In this document: piece by piece, positions 1-6,639 of the stretch
How positions within the stretch are numbered: the first letter of the stretch is position 1
Layout of the letters: each line of letters opens with the position of its first letter
Assembly: GCA_001399805.1 (NCBI GenBank)
Contig: LIHJ01000053.1
Coordinates: 1-13,901 of the forward strand
Direction of reading: 5' to 3'
Length of the DNA stretch: 13,901 nt
DNA from: Candidatus Bathyarchaeota archaeon BA1
GTDB taxonomy: Archaea; Thermoproteota; Bathyarchaeia; Bathyarchaeales; Bathyarchaeaceae
Position numbers and translations under genes: made by a program
Notes under the pieces: generated by a model
What the model was told of the DNA's origin: nothing
Databases searched by the model: none
The model's input: only the letters and a program-made list of their open reading frames with translations

Positions 1-30
1 GCGCTCTAAATCTTGTTCCTCTCTTTTGTC

Positions 31-252
31 TTACGGTGTCGCTTCTTCTGTTTCGACTTTTGTGGTCTGTGCGGTGCTTACTAGGTGGGTTACGTAGCCA
101 GCTATCATGTTTCTCAGTTTTGGAGAGGAGGTTTTGACGAGGCTTTTAACAAGTTCTTTTTTTGCTTTAAAGTCTGCGGTGAACCTATCAGGAAATCGGC
201 TTAGCAGTTCTCGGGCTATCCTCTTCACCCGCTCCGGCCGCACCTTGCCCAA
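31..252 (-). CDS. rps17e: 30S ribosomal protein S17e
   Basis: This 73-residue protein is a component of the archaeal/eukaryotic small ribosomal subunit and has no bacterial homologue. The whole chain matches the family: the start MGKVRPERVKRIAREL, then FPDRFTADFKAKKELV, then the hallmark SPKLRNMIAGYVTHLV near residues 43-58. Length is normal for archaeal S17e (about 60-75 residues). The last 15 residues (TAQTTKVETEEATP) are a low-complexity acidic tail. The ATG lies 13 bp after the stop of the gene at 266-580 on the same strand, so the two are probably co-transcribed. It ends in TAA. Identification is by family recognition and is confident. Confidence 0.95.
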   Translation of the reverse strand: MGKVRPERVKRIARELLSRFPDRFTADFKAKKELVKSLVKTSSPKLRNMIAGYVTHLVSTAQTTKVETEEATP

Positions 253-265
253 GATTTAACGCCCC

Positions 266-580
266 TTAACCCCCGCTCCTTTGCGGTCCCTTAAGCTGTA
301 CTGATTCTTCGTCCTTTTCACGGCCTCTTTTTTGCTTGATTGCTAGGGTTTCGGATATTTTCTCGTCGTAGAGCTCGTCGGCGTCGAATCCAATGCCGTC
401 TATGATGAATTTAGGCTGGGGGATCTTGGATGGACTGTACCAGAAGTTGATCTCAACCTTATGTTTTTTGCAGAGGGCTTCCACATCAGCCTTAAACCTC
501 TTGTAGAGTTGGATGAGTCCCTCTCGAAAATCGCGTGTTTTCTCCCAATCCTCAACTCCCTTCCCGCGTGTTCGAGCCAA
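266..580 (-). CDS. Conserved-looking small protein of unknown function upstream of rps17e
   Basis: I do not recognise this 104-residue protein. It begins (M/L)ARTRGKGVEDWEKTRDFREGL and has a charged helical stretch at about residues 20-45 (LIQLYKRFKADVEALCKKHK). A probable beta region with aromatic residues follows (VEINFWYSPSKIPQPKFIIDG), and the C-terminus is charged and low in complexity. There is no membrane segment or signal peptide. The start is a TTG at 580-578. The frame stays open about 45 nt further upstream but holds no other usual start codon, and a TATA-like box at 619-628 puts transcription initiation shortly before this TTG. It ends 13 bp before rps17e, which suggests an operon and perhaps a translation-related role. 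That role is inference only. Confidence 0.7.
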   Translation of the reverse strand: MARTRGKGVEDWEKTRDFREGLIQLYKRFKADVEALCKKHKVEINFWYSPSKIPQPKFIIDGIGFDADELYDEKISETLAIKQKRGREKDEESVQLKGPQRSGG

Positions 581-618
581 AGCTTTCCAGACGCCCTTGC
601 CGTAAAGGCATGTGGGCT

Positions 619-628
619 CATAAAAAGG
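619..628 (-). promoter_or_regulatory. TATA-like box for the unknown gene and rps17e
   Basis: On the minus strand this reads CCTTTTTATG, about 40 bp upstream of the TTG start. With archaeal spacing of about 25 bp the transcript would begin near 595, leaving a short leader. This supports the TTG as the real start. The assignment rests on position and base composition only. Confidence 0.35.
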
Positions 629-710
629 TTGTTAGTTGCCGCAGACAATTCACTACGCTGTTCTCTGAACGCCAGCCATTAGTAGTAGTTGGCGCGCTTC
701 ATAAGAGAAA

Positions 711-719
711 GCCTAAAAT
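711..719 (+). promoter_or_regulatory. TATA-like box for the YkgJ-type gene
   Basis: The sequence CCTAAAATG lies 25-33 bp upstream of the ATG at 744. This places the transcription start at or next to the start codon, so the mRNA is probably leaderless. No Shine-Dalgarno sequence precedes this ATG, which fits. Confidence 0.4.
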
Positions 720-743
720 GCCGCTTAATGGAGTTTAGTTCTC

Positions 744-1112
744 ATGCGATGTTCTAAGTGCGGTAAGTGTTGTGAAAGAACTGAAATGTTGCTTTCAAAA
801 GAAGATGTTGAAAGGTTGGAGAGCGTGGGCTTTAGCCAAGAGGATTTTGCTGTTATAGGTGGGGATGGCTTGACGAGGTTAGGAAATGTTGGAGAATGGT
901 GCTATTTCTATGATTCTGAAGAGAAGAAATGCCAAGTCTATGAGTATAGACCACTAGGATGCTGCATATACCCTATTATATGCTCAATTGATGAAGGCGT
1001 AATAACCGACGAACTTTGTCCAATGAGGCACACCATCTCCAAACACGAATTAAGAATGAGGGGAAAAATCCTAGTCAAACACTTAAAAAAGATAAACCAT
1101 TCACAGACGTGA
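744..1112 (+). CDS. YkgJ-family cysteine-cluster protein (putative metal or Fe-S binding)
   Basis: This 122-residue protein has the pattern of the YkgJ/CxxCxxCC family. It has Cys at 3, 6, 9 and 10 (MRCSKCGKCC), a second group with C-Y-F-Y, then KKCQVYEYRPLGCCIYP, and a late Cys in ELCPM. The C-x-(I/V)-Y-E-x-R-P-x-x-C-x-x-(Y/F)-P signature is typical. Family members are thought to bind a metal or Fe-S cluster, but the biochemical role is generally unknown. No membrane segment is visible. It is probably leaderless, starting at ATG 744. It is convergent with TFE, with 105 bp between the two stops. It ends in TGA. Confidence 0.85.
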   Translation: MRCSKCGKCCERTEMLLSKEDVERLESVGFSQEDFAVIGGDGLTRLGNVGEWCYFYDSEEKKCQVYEYRPLGCCIYPIICSIDEGVITDELCPMRHTISKHELRMRGKILVKHLKKINHSQT

Positions 1113-1124
1113 GAGGCACCTCTC
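1111..1124. terminator. Inverted repeat at the end of the YkgJ-type gene
   Basis: GAGAGG and CCTCTC, separated by CA, form a 6-bp perfect inverted repeat that starts within the TGA stop codon. A TTTT stretch follows about 12 nt later. It could help end transcription between the convergent YkgJ and TFE genes. Archaeal terminators often need only U-rich runs, so the role is tentative. Confidence 0.3.
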
Positions 1125-1217
1125 CTCGAAACAATTTTAAGAGACAGCAATATCAAGCCAATTGTAGAGCGGAACCGAAAGGGACAACGAATCGTGTGTG
1201 CTGTCTTTCTCATCCAG

Positions 1218-1769
1218 CTACTCGCTTAATTCCTTTTTTATCTGTTCAATTTTTCGGGTTATGGTCTCAACGATGCGGTCATTGTTTAGGTACATCATTG
1301 GACTGTTACAGATGGGACACTTAAAGAGATGCTCAAATGCCCCCTCAAAGGGGAATCGCTTGCAGCCGGGCGTTTGGCAGCCGTAAAACTCGTGGGTCTT
1401 CTCATACTCAAGCCGGGTTTCAAGTTTTTCTAGAACACGACGCTTTTGGTTCAGGATAAAGCCTTCCAGCTGGTCGGGTTGGAGCCTCCACTGGAAGATA
1501 AACCAGCCTGTTTCTTTGTCGCGAGACTGCCTGAGCGCCACAAGGGAGTGGTCGTAAAGTCTATAGAGTACCTTGCGAACCATGTTGAGGCGTATTTCGG
1601 TTTTATCCACTATCTCGTTGTCTGTGATCTCGTCAACCCCCTTAAGGGCATCAACTACCCTAACAGCCTCTTCTCCGAACAACGCGGCGACCTTCTTTAG
1701 CGTCTCGTCATCCACAAAGAACAGTTTTGAAACGCCTCCGCTCAGACAAAACGCGCAGACGAGCTCCAC
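1218..1769 (-). CDS. tfe: Transcription factor E (TFIIE alpha homologue)
   Basis: TFE assists promoter opening by archaeal RNA polymerase together with TBP and TFB. The 183-residue frame has an N-terminal winged helix (about residues 22-100), including ALFGEEAVRVVDAL, TEIRLNMVRKVLYRLYDHSLV and ETGWFIFQWRL. A charged helical linker with NQKRRVLEKLETRLEYEK follows, then a C-terminal zinc ribbon with Cys131, Cys136 (CQTPGC), Cys151 and Cys154 (CPIC). Length fits archaeal TFE (about 170-190). The GTG at 1769 gives about 18 residues before the conserved region; a GTG at 1715 (residue 19) is an alternative start. The gene ends in TAG after KKELSE, the normal end for the family, which shows TAG is a working stop here. 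Confidence 0.93.
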   Translation of the reverse strand: MELVCAFCLSGGVSKLFFVDDETLKKVAALFGEEAVRVVDALKGVDEITDNEIVDKTEIRLNMVRKVLYRLYDHSLVALRQSRDKETGWFIFQWRLQPDQLEGFILNQKRRVLEKLETRLEYEKTHEFYGCQTPGCKRFPFEGAFEHLFKCPICNSPMMYLNNDRIVETITRKIEQIKKELSE

Positions 1770-1828
1770 CCGAAGAGAATATGAGGAATATCACTCGTGG
1801 TTTTTCCATTAGGTAGTGCATCCCCGGG

Positions 1829-1851
1829 ATATCCCCCTAATATGGGGATAT
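1829..1851. promoter_or_regulatory. Inverted repeat upstream of tfe
   Basis: ATATCCCC (1829-1836) and GGGGATAT (1844-1851) are perfect 8-bp inverted arms separated by 7 bp. They lie 60-80 bp upstream of the TFE start and just after the end of the next minus-strand gene. It could be an operator or a hairpin ending the upstream transcript. No T-run follows on the minus strand, so an operator is slightly preferred. Confidence 0.3.
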
Positions 1852-1871
1852 AGATCCAACGTATTTTCCGA

Positions 1872-2213
1872 TTATCTTCTTCTGTGCCTCGCATTTCTTG
1901 CGTTTTTCGCTTCTCTTCTTCTCCAGTCTCTCTTTCTTTGAGTCTCTATCCTCGCTTTTGTGCCAACATAGTAGTGTTCGGGACTAAACTCTACTCTGTA
2001 TTGACTAATCTTTCCGTAGAAAGCTTCACAGTCAATCTCATCTTTGGAAAGCGATGTTATGAGTTCGTTCAACTTGCTCTTAATTTCTTGAGATGTAGAC
2101 TTGTCCCATGCCTGAGAATAAACTAGATAAGCCGCATGAAATCTGAAATCAGACGGTTTGTCAATCAACAGTTTTGGCACAACTGCATCGTCAACGTTTG
2201 ATTCTTGGGTCAT
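1872..2213 (-). CDS. Unknown protein with strongly basic C-terminus
   Basis: I do not recognise this protein of about 113 residues. The N-terminal part is acidic. A middle region (FRFHAAYLVYSQAW, then KSKLNELITSLSKDEIDCEAFYGKISQYR) looks helical. The last 25 residues are packed with Arg and Lys (RKRDWRRREAKNARNARHRRR), which suggests nucleic-acid or ribosome contact. I prefer the ATG at 2213; the frame can also start at a TTG at 2228, adding five residues. A TATA-like GTTTATAA at 2259-2266 puts the transcription start near 2236. It ends in TAA, about 100 bp before tfe on the same strand. Confidence 0.65.
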   Translation of the reverse strand: MTQESNVDDAVVPKLLIDKPSDFRFHAAYLVYSQAWDKSTSQEIKSKLNELITSLSKDEIDCEAFYGKISQYRVEFSPEHYYVGTKARIETQRKRDWRRREAKNARNARHRRR

Positions 2214-2258
2214 ATGCTCTAGACTCAATTTACTTGAGCAGTATATGTAAAGCGAGTA

Positions 2259-2266
2259 TTATAAAC
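2259..2266 (-). promoter_or_regulatory. TATA-like box for the gene at 1872-2213
   Basis: On the minus strand this reads GTTTATAA. The expected initiation point is near 2236, just ahead of both candidate start codons (2228 TTG and 2213 ATG). Evidence is spacing and composition only. Confidence 0.35.
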
Positions 2267-2417
2267 GTTTGTTAGAGCAACCAGAAGGCACCGTCGAAGT
2301 TCACCTTTACGCCAGTTTCCTGCACTTTGACTTTATAGACCATGGCATACCAGAACCACACATGTTAGTACCACGGTCCCTGAAGCGTGCATTTTAGTTA
2401 TTAGAGAATATTAGCAG

Positions 2418-2427
2418 CGTTTAAAAG
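2418..2427 (+). promoter_or_regulatory. TATA-like box for alba
   Basis: CGTTTAAAAG lies about 50 bp before the alba ATG. Initiation near 2450 would leave a leader of about 25 nt that contains the GAGG ribosome binding site at 2462-2465. Confidence 0.4.
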
Positions 2428-2474
2428 AGAGATCCACTTATCATATTAGAACACCGACCACGAGGAAGTTAAAA

Positions 2475-2771
2475 ATGAGTAGTTTGTCTAGAGAGCCAAA
2501 CGTCATATACGTGGGTAGGAAGCCCCCGATGAACTACGTGCTGGGGATCATAACAAGTTTCAGCGGGTTCGACACTAAAGAAGTTACTTTGAAGGCGAGG
2601 GGACAAGCAATAACTACTGCCGTCGACACCGTCGAGATAGCCCGACATAGATTCATGAAAGACCTAAGCATAAGCAAAATCACCATAGGAACCGAAGAAA
2701 TGCCACCAAGAGAAGGCGAAGGCAGATCAAAGATGGTTTCAACGATCGAAATCACCTTGACACGAGAGTAG
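2475..2771 (+). CDS. albA: DNA/RNA-binding chromatin protein Alba
   Basis: Alba is a small dimeric protein that coats DNA, and also RNA, in many archaea. The 98-residue chain matches the family closely. The N-terminal IYVGRKPPMNYVLGII places the DNA-contacting basic pair at Arg15-Lys16; Lys16 corresponds to the residue acetylated in Sulfolobus Alba. It is followed by GQAITTAVDTVEIARHRF and a basic/acidic hairpin before the final strand VSTIEITLTRE. Length is normal (about 90-100). The ATG has a GAGG ribosome binding site 9 nt upstream. The OB-fold gene starts 12 bp after the stop, so the two form a likely operon of nucleic-acid-binding proteins. It ends in TAG. Confidence 0.95.
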   Translation: MSSLSREPNVIYVGRKPPMNYVLGIITSFSGFDTKEVTLKARGQAITTAVDTVEIARHRFMKDLSISKITIGTEEMPPREGEGRSKMVSTIEITLTRE

Positions 2772-2783
2772 GAAACAAGTGAA

Positions 2784-3461
2784 ATGCGAAACAAAGCATG
2801 GACCGCGCGAGGGCGACCCCCCGGTAGGCATCACTCGTACGCTGACATTCGGCTCCTCGAATATCTCGCCAAAATTTCAATAAAGCACGGAGTTGATCCA
2901 GACAAATTCTTTAATGGTTTACATGATGCCTCTCAACATCAAGAGTCTACGTGCGGAAAATTATCGATTGCATGCCGTATGAGGACCCGGGACTACGCGA
3001 TCTTTCTTATAACCAGAGGTCAGAAAGTGGTCGCACAATTTCCCATGCCTGAGCACATCCTTGCAGAAACCAACCCCCTCAGAGGGTTTATGCATAGGCT
3101 GCCATCTACAAGAAACTCAGCCCAAGAGGCTGAATCAAACCACTATCAGATCAAAGATTTAAGGGCTGGAATGAGACAGATTAAGATAAAGACAAGGGTT
3201 CTCGAAGTATCACAGCCAAGGCTCGTCACGACTCGTTTTGGTTTCTACGCTAACGTGGCGAACGCCCTCATTACCGACGAAACCGGAACCATCCAATTGC
3301 CTTTATGGAATAGACAAATACATGAGATTTCTGCGGGTGATCTCATTAAAGTTGAAAACGCGAATGTTGTTGTGTTTAGGGGTGCGCGTCAGTTAAGGGT
3401 CAGTAGAAGCGGAAAATTGAGTGTTATAAAAAAGTTAGCGTGTACACCAGAAGGGCTTTAG
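2784..3461 (+). CDS. OB-fold (SSB/RPA-like) protein with an extra N-terminal domain
   Basis: This 225-residue protein has a C-terminal OB fold at about residues 122-216, from IKDLRAGMRQIKIKTRVLE through ANALITDETGTIQLPLW to VVVFRGARQLRVS. That is the same pattern as the SSB encoded at 3595-3903, so the two are paralogues. The N-terminal 110 residues are not recognised. They contain a probable helical segment (SYADIRLLEYLAKISIKHG), two Cys (57 and 64) and a beta-rich part (YAIFLITRGQKVVAQFPM). The protein probably binds single-stranded nucleic acid. It is in an apparent operon with alba and is convergent with ssb. The start is ATG 2784, with an AGGA-type ribosome binding site in the alba stop region. 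It ends in TAG. Confidence 0.8.
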   Translation: MRNKAWTARGRPPGRHHSYADIRLLEYLAKISIKHGVDPDKFFNGLHDASQHQESTCGKLSIACRMRTRDYAIFLITRGQKVVAQFPMPEHILAETNPLRGFMHRLPSTRNSAQEAESNHYQIKDLRAGMRQIKIKTRVLEVSQPRLVTTRFGFYANVANALITDETGTIQLPLWNRQIHEISAGDLIKVENANVVVFRGARQLRVSRSGKLSVIKKLACTPEGL

Positions 3462-3594
3462 TATCTTCTGTAACTTCTTCTTCGCGGCCGTATCCACCTC
3501 TCTCCTCACGGCCATACCTATACGGCTCTCGACGAGGTAAATACCGCCTCTCCTGTTCATACTGCTTACTAGACAGATTGTTCTTCGTGTTAAC
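3424..3594 (-). other. In-frame SSB-tail coding region beyond a UAG
   Basis: Reading on in the ssb frame after the TAG gives 56 codons to a TAA. The translation includes KQYEQERRYLPRREPYRYG and then REERGGYGREEEVTEDTKA. It is rich in Arg, Gly, Tyr and Glu and ends acidic, as in the C-terminal tail of Sulfolobus SSB. The last 38 bp overlap the 3' end of the convergent OB-fold gene, so the final residues may be less constrained. Whether the tail is made by readthrough, lost by mutation, or masked by a sequencing error cannot be decided from one sequence. Confidence 0.7.
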
Positions 3595-3903
3595 CTATGA
3601 GATAGGAGATTCCTCTAAAAGTTCAAAGGTGCCATACCTTCCTATGTTCAAGCGCATGGATCCCCGGAACAAATTGACGTAGCTGTTCTTGATGCTTATG
3701 GTATCTCCTTCATTTACTTTGTCTATGTTGTCATCCCAAAGGCTGAGATATATACACCCTGCCTCGTCTCCAACCAAAGCATCAGCAACTCTATGTATAG
3801 GATAGTCTCTTCCTGATGTAACGTCCCTAGCTTGGCTTTTCGATACAACCTTTACGATTACGTTTACTTCTCTTGAATTAGGGGTTAATTCCTCTATTTT
3901 CAC
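3595..3903 (-). CDS. ssb: Single-stranded DNA-binding protein, OB fold (Sulfolobus type)
   Basis: The 102-residue product consists of one OB fold. It begins (GTG start) MKIEELTPNSREVNVIVKVV, continues through ADALVGDEAGCIYLSLWDDN and INEGD-like spacing (KVNEGDTISIKNSYVNLFRG), and ends at RLNIGRYGTFELLEESPIS. This is the arrangement of crenarchaeal SSB, which coats ssDNA during replication and repair. Sulfolobus SSB also has a flexible Arg/Gly-rich, acidic-ended tail. Here the frame stops at a TAG (3597-3595), but the same frame stays open to a TAA at 3426-3424 and encodes a tail of exactly that type (next feature). The product shown is therefore either a tail-less SSB or the front part of a longer one. 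A CTCTTAAG element near 3931-3938 may be its TATA box. Confidence 0.85.
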   Translation of the reverse strand: MKIEELTPNSREVNVIVKVVSKSQARDVTSGRDYPIHRVADALVGDEAGCIYLSLWDDNIDKVNEGDTISIKNSYVNLFRGSMRLNIGRYGTFELLEESPIS

Positions 3904-4001
3904 TAATGCGAAATAATTTTCGTAAGACAGCTCTTAAGGGTTTAGGTTAGCGCCGGAAAATCTTGCATGATAAAGAAAATAAGAAATAGTGCAAGGGTAA
4001 A

Positions 4002-4016
4002 GAGCATGCTATGCTC
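4002..4016 (-). terminator. Hairpin downstream of tsr3
   Basis: GAGCAT and ATGCTC flank a 3-nt loop, and on the minus strand TTT follows. A second small hairpin (CGATA/TATCG, 4033-4047) lies between it and the tsr3 stop. Together they may end the nnr-tsr3 transcript. The rest of the 3904-4070 gap shows nothing else I can name. Confidence 0.25.
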
Positions 4017-4070
4017 AAAAGTTGAAGATATCCGATAAAGAGTATCGACGAGCACTCCGCTTCAAATAGA

Positions 4071-4589
4071 TCAAGGCATGAAACTTTTCTGCAACCTCAC
4101 TACCTCGCTGCTGTCCTTCGCTTGAGCATACCTTTCTAAAAGCTTATGATTTAATGTGATGAAGTGTGGTCCCCACTTGAAGACGGAGAGCAAACGCTCC
4201 GCCTTCTCCCTCAGACCCGCAATGTAGAGGGCAGCAGCTAACGCCTCCGCTGTGCTCAGCTTGGTGGGCGTCCCATAGTTGGTCGGGTTGGCAGCGATCA
4301 AATAGGGCAAGCAACGCGATGCTCCCCGCATGGAGAGCTCAAACACCTCGTCAGCGTGTATCCAACTGCAGTCAATGGCGGCCAAGCCCCTCCTCTCTAT
4401 TCTGTCGTGGTCGGCGGGTGAGAAGGCCCTCTCGGAGAACGGGTCAAGGACGACCGCCCCATAGGGCAGCAGCCTCACCCGATGAACCACCCAAACGAGG
4501 CCGTGACGCCTAAGCTTCAGCGTGGTGCACTTCCTTGGGTCGCACTGCCTCGCATGATACACGCAGATCTTCACGTCTCTAGAGGACAC
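4071..4589 (-). CDS. tsr3: Tsr3 family 16S/18S rRNA aminocarboxypropyltransferase
   Basis: Tsr3 transfers the aminocarboxypropyl group of S-adenosylmethionine to a pseudouridine-derived base in small-subunit rRNA, a late step in ribosome maturation. The 172-residue chain has the family landmarks: DPRKCT (17-22), LDPFSERAFSPAD, AIDCSW (71-76), RCLPYLIAANPTNYG (92-106), KLSTAEALAAALYIAG (110-125) and FKWGPHFITLNHKLLERY (137-154). These line the SAM and RNA sites in this SPOUT-like fold. Length is typical for archaeal forms. The start is GTG 4589, inside the last codons of the upstream nnr gene (11-bp overlap), so translation is probably coupled. It ends in TGA. Confidence 0.93.
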   Translation of the reverse strand: MSSRDVKICVYHARQCDPRKCTTLKLRRHGLVWVVHRVRLLPYGAVVLDPFSERAFSPADHDRIERRGLAAIDCSWIHADEVFELSMRGASRCLPYLIAANPTNYGTPTKLSTAEALAAALYIAGLREKAERLLSVFKWGPHFITLNHKLLERYAQAKDSSEVVRLQKSFMP

Positions 4590-6117
4590 CCTTTCGCACC
4601 TTCATGTGAGACATCGGGTCGTCCATGACCCGCGGAATCCAGTCGATGAGGTCCGTGGGAACCATATGATAACCCTTCTCACCCTGAACGAAGTCCCCAG
4701 CAGCCCCATTAATGAAGGCCCCGGCCACCGCAGCCTCGAAGGGCTCGGCACCCCACGCCAAAAGTCCCCCCACAACGCCTGATAGGACATCGCCAGTTCC
4801 GCCCACTGTCATGCCTGGGTTTCCCGTGAGGTTAAGCTTTACACGTTTCCCGTCCGAGATGATGTCCACATGACCCTTAAGCAGTATGACCGCGCCAAGT
4901 TCTTCGGCTGTATGCCTCACCTCCTCCGCTCGCTGCCTTAGAACCTTAGGCAATTCCCGCCCGGTTAGGATTCGATACTCCCCTGCGTGGGGTGTCAGAA
5001 TAAGGGGTGAGCCCAGCTTCCGCTTAAACTCGGCGAATGCCTTCAGCCCATCCGCATCCAACAACAATGGCACCCTCGCCTCCTCGACGGATTGGATGAT
5101 CCCTTTAACGGCCGCCTTCGTTTCGGTATGCAATCCCAAACCAGGACCCATCACCACCGCCGTAGAGGCCTCCAAATATCTCTTAATGACTGGAAGATCT
5201 CGCGGGTTAAGGTGGTCCCCCTCCAGCTTTATGGTGATGAGATTGGGGGACATGGAGGAAATGGCATAGGCGGTTCTGTGCGGAGCCGCGATGTAGGTGA
5301 GGTCCACGCCAGTCCTGAGAGCCGCGAGAGCCACAAGGGTTGGGGCACCCGAAAACACGTCGCTCCCACCCACCACCAATAGCCTCCCAAAATCGCCCTT
5401 ATGGGCCTCTGGGGGGCGGGGCTTCACCACCAGCGACACGTCGCCGGGACCCGCTAACCGCTCAAGCTCTGGTGGTAACCCGATACCCCCTACGATCAAT
5501 TCACCAGCATACTCCTTCGCTTTGAGCATCCCCGGCTTCACCTTATGAAACGTGACGGTTAGGTCAGCTCGAACAGCCTCACCCAACACATCGCCAGAGT
5601 CTGAATCAATCCCCGTGGGCACATCCACAGCAACGCGAAAGGCCTTCATCTCATTGATCTTTCTCACCAACTGCAGAATCGGTGGGCGTAGGGTCCCCTT
5701 CAACCCCACCCCAAGGAGGGCGTCGACCACCACCTCAGCTTCGATGCTAGGAATGAGCGATGAGTCATAAACCTCATGAAAAGTCATAGCGTCTCTCAAG
5801 GGCTGTAGGGCAAGCCAGTTTCTTCGAGCCTCATCATCCGCAATGTCTTCGGGTCTCCCAGTGAGTATTACCTCCACCTTAAAGCCAAGGCAGATGAGGT
5901 GGCGAGCTACCACGAAGCCATCGCCCCCATTCCCACCTAATCCACAGAAAATAGCAATCCTCGCCTTTTCGGGTGTAAACCGTGAAGCGATTTCGGTGGC
6001 AACGGTTCGCCCGGCGTTTTCCATGAGTTGCAGTCTTGAAACGCCGAAGTATTCTGAGTTCAATTCAAGGGCCCGCATCTCTCCGCTCGTGATCATCTCA
6101 CTTTTCACTATTGACAC
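4579..6117 (-). CDS. nnr: Bifunctional NAD(P)HX epimerase / ADP-dependent dehydratase
   Basis: This enzyme repairs hydrated NADH and NADPH. The N-terminal YjeF domain interconverts the R and S forms, and the C-terminal ribokinase-like domain dehydrates the S form, using ADP in microbes. The 512-residue length is normal. Epimerase signs are LMENAG (31-36), GGNGGDG (61-67), VVDALLGVGLKG and VDVPTGIDSDSG. Dehydratase signs are HKGDFGRLLVVGGS, VVMGPGLG, LLLDADGLKA, ILTPHAGEYRILTG and the nucleotide-binding NPGMTVGGTGDVLSG (433-447). GTG 6117 is one start; a GTG three codons later (6108) sits better behind the AGAGGTG sequence. The gene overlaps tsr3 by 11 bp and is divergent from the RAM-domain gene. 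Confidence 0.94.
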   Translation of the reverse strand: MSIVKSEMITSGEMRALELNSEYFGVSRLQLMENAGRTVATEIASRFTPEKARIAIFCGLGGNGGDGFVVARHLICLGFKVEVILTGRPEDIADDEARRNWLALQPLRDAMTFHEVYDSSLIPSIEAEVVVDALLGVGLKGTLRPPILQLVRKINEMKAFRVAVDVPTGIDSDSGDVLGEAVRADLTVTFHKVKPGMLKAKEYAGELIVGGIGLPPELERLAGPGDVSLVVKPRPPEAHKGDFGRLLVVGGSDVFSGAPTLVALAALRTGVDLTYIAAPHRTAYAISSMSPNLITIKLEGDHLNPRDLPVIKRYLEASTAVVMGPGLGLHTETKAAVKGIIQSVEEARVPLLLDADGLKAFAEFKRKLGSPLILTPHAGEYRILTGRELPKVLRQRAEEVRHTAEELGAVILLKGHVDIISDGKRVKLNLTGNPGMTVGGTGDVLSGVVGGLLAWGAEPFEAAVAGAFINGAAGDFVQGEKGYHMVPTDLIDWIPRVMDDPMSHMKVRKGVL

Positions 6118-6141
6118 CTCTCTATCTTAATTTGGTAGCAA

Positions 6142-6152
6142 AAAATATTTTA
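6142..6152. promoter_or_regulatory. Shared AT box between nnr and the RAM-domain gene
   Basis: AAAATATTTTA is almost palindromic and sits roughly 25-35 bp upstream of the nnr start on one side and about 20-30 bp before the ribosome binding site of the RAM gene on the other. It could serve as a TATA box in both directions. TTTGGT (6131-6136) and ACCAAA (6162-6167) flank it as an inverted repeat, a possible regulator site. Confidence 0.35.
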
Positions 6153-6192
6153 GGTTATCAAACCAAACATAAGATCAAGGAGGATTATAAGT

Positions 6193-6426
6193 ATGCCCAT
6201 CGCTTTTGTGCTGATCAACGCGGAGATAGGTTCAGAGGATGATGTCCTTCATTCGCTCAAAAAGGTGGAGGGGGTGGAGGAAGCCTACACGGTTTACGGA
6301 GTTTACGACATCGTGGCGAAGATCAGAGCCGACACCATGGATAGACTCAAGGAAATTGTGACATGGCATATACGGAGATTAAACAAGGTTAGGTCCACCC
6401 TCACCATGATCGTAGTAGAAACTTAG
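6193..6426 (+). CDS. Stand-alone RAM-domain protein (Lrp/AsnC ligand-binding domain)
   Basis: The 77-residue chain corresponds to the C-terminal effector domain of Lrp/AsnC regulators, without the helix-turn-helix. It matches the beta-alpha-beta-beta-alpha-beta pattern: FVLINAEIGSEDDVLHSLKKVEGVEEAYTV, then YGVYDIVAKIRADTMDRLKEIV, then a last strand STLTMIVVE. The motif V-x-G-x-Y-D is the usual signature. Such proteins form dimers and octamers and bind amino acids; some modulate full-length Lrp proteins. A strong AAGGAGGA ribosome binding site (6177-6184) lies 8 nt before the ATG. It is divergent from nnr, with a shared promoter region. It ends in TAG. Confidence 0.9.
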   Translation: MPIAFVLINAEIGSEDDVLHSLKKVEGVEEAYTVYGVYDIVAKIRADTMDRLKEIVTWHIRRLNKVRSTLTMIVVET

Positions 6427-6639
6427 TCCACGCTAACAATCCTTTTATTTTGTTGAAGCCTTTATATTGGTTCAATTTGATCTTAATTTGCTGTTAATAA
6501 GATTTAATGGAAAGAACATTACATAATGTTTTATTTGATTTTTTAAATAAAAAATACATGATTGGCTTAGCTTTTACGAAGAATCGATGAACTCCCATCT
6601 CTATCCCTCTTAAAATATAGGTACTATAACAAGGATACG

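Noticed and set aside
2475..3461. Alba and the OB-fold protein as one protein joined through UAG
   Set aside because: They are in the same frame by a one-in-three chance. Alba ends at its normal residue, and the OB gene has its own ATG with a ribosome binding site.
3440..3682. Plus-strand frame of 80 codons
   Set aside because: It is the shadow of the ssb gene and its tail; the translation is Ser/Pro-rich with no recognisable pattern.
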